Positions 63,782 through 64,000 of a stretch of 64,000 nt of DNA are shown piece by piece. The notes under the pieces are model-generated. The model was not told where the DNA came from and did no database searches. It was given only the letters and a program-made list of their open reading frames with translations. Each line of letters begins with the position of its first letter. Within the stretch, counting starts at the first letter, position 1. The translations under genes and the position numbers were made by a program. Origin of the DNA: Rossellomorea marisflavi. GTDB lineage: Bacteria; Bacillota; Bacilli; Bacillales; Bacillaceae_B. The stretch lies in NCBI RefSeq assembly GCF_022170785.1, contig NZ_CP081870.1:2530001-2594000 (forward strand). Reading direction: 5' to 3'.

Positions 63782-63898
63782 TTCCGCTCCAATACACTCT
63801 GTGTTTTTTTATGGTTGCTTTTAATACTTTATGGGTGGTGAAATCATTTCTGCTGAATATGTAGAGTTGATGGATTTTCAAACGAAGAGGTGGTTCCT

Positions 63899-64000
63899 GT
63901 GTTTTGGATACATATCGATTTGAATGCAGAGTTAATAGCCATGGATTTGCTCATTTCCCCTGTACGTCATTTCATATCATCAGGCAAAAAAAAAATGAAA
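63899..64000 (+). CDS. Start of an unidentified plus-strand gene (runs off the window)
   Basis: A GTG preceded by AGAGGTGG opens a frame of 34 codons that reaches the window end without a stop (MFWIHIDLNAELIAMDLLIS, then a basic tail). Too short to identify. Confidence 0.35.
   Translation, partial: MFWIHIDLNAELIAMDLLISPVRHFISSGKKKMK

Overview
The window is a chromosomal stretch of an endospore-forming member of the Bacillaceae. Almost every gene has a recognisable Bacillus subtilis counterpart, and the order follows the B. subtilis block from dinG through panDCB, birA, cca, bshA, qcr, aro, spoIVA, der, cmk, sleB, gudB and recS to fer. It carries spore genes (spoIVA, sleB, ypeB, cotJ, YIEGIA), menaquinone and bacillithiol genes, strong AAGGAGG-type ribosome binding sites and U-tailed terminators. 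Composition is near 48-50% GC by eye. A Rossellomorea or Bacillus species with moderate GC would fit, but the species cannot be fixed from this window.

Layout, left to right (mostly minus strand, so operons read right to left). 1-2.7 kb: dinG, cut by the window edge. 2.8-4.9 kb: panB-panC-panD with a 200-nt leader. 5.2-10.7 kb: ypjD-dapB-mgsA-bshB1-bshA-cca-birA operon. 10.9-14 kb: YitT-type, YugP-type, ypjB and ypjA membrane or exported proteins. 14-16 kb: qcrABC. 16.2-19 kb: ypiF, ypiB, ypiA, with a 300-bp dispersed repeat between ypiF and ypiB. 19-26.2 kb: aroC-aroB-aroH-hisC-tyrA-aroA, followed by a degenerate amidohydrolase-like gene. 26.4-31.9 kb: cheR, ndk, hepS-menG-hepT, mtrB, folE, hbs. 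31.9-32.7 kb: an 800-bp gene-free stretch with RNA-like inverted repeats. 32.7-44.8 kb: spoIVA, yphF, yphE, gpsA, der, the YIEGIA cluster, ypzI, fni, rpsA homologue, plsC, cmk, ypfB, motI. 44.9-51.7 kb: ypeB, sleB, prsW, ansA, a second dispersed repeat, ypdA, gudB. 52-61.5 kb: mecB, a CarH/LitR-like B12 regulator, ypbG, a small membrane protein, a CBS protein, cotJABC, ypbF, ypbE, ypbD, recS, ypbB, fer. 61.6-64 kb: ribU behind an FMN riboswitch, an M23/LysM endopeptidase, two palindromic repeats and the start of one plus-strand gene.

How the genes work together. The aro block takes DAHP to chorismate and on to prephenate, tyrosine and the histidine aminotransferase step. The trp operon that sits between aroH and hisC in B. 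subtilis is absent, yet the trp attenuation protein gene mtrB is kept. hepS/menG/hepT make the menaquinone that feeds the qcr complex. bshA, bshB1 and ypdA cover most of bacillithiol synthesis and recycling. sleB/ypeB, spoIVA, YIEGIA and cotJ belong to spore assembly and germination.

The observations most worth follow-up are: a MerR-B12 protein with every CarH ligand motif and TnTACA repeats at its own promoter; a near-perfect 27-bp hairpin burying the ribosome binding site of an enzyme-like protein that has lost its metal ligands; a sequence motif shared by the panB and aroC leaders; a terminator that doubles as the next gene's Shine-Dalgarno; the structured gap upstream of hbs; and two inverted copies of a 300-bp repeat.
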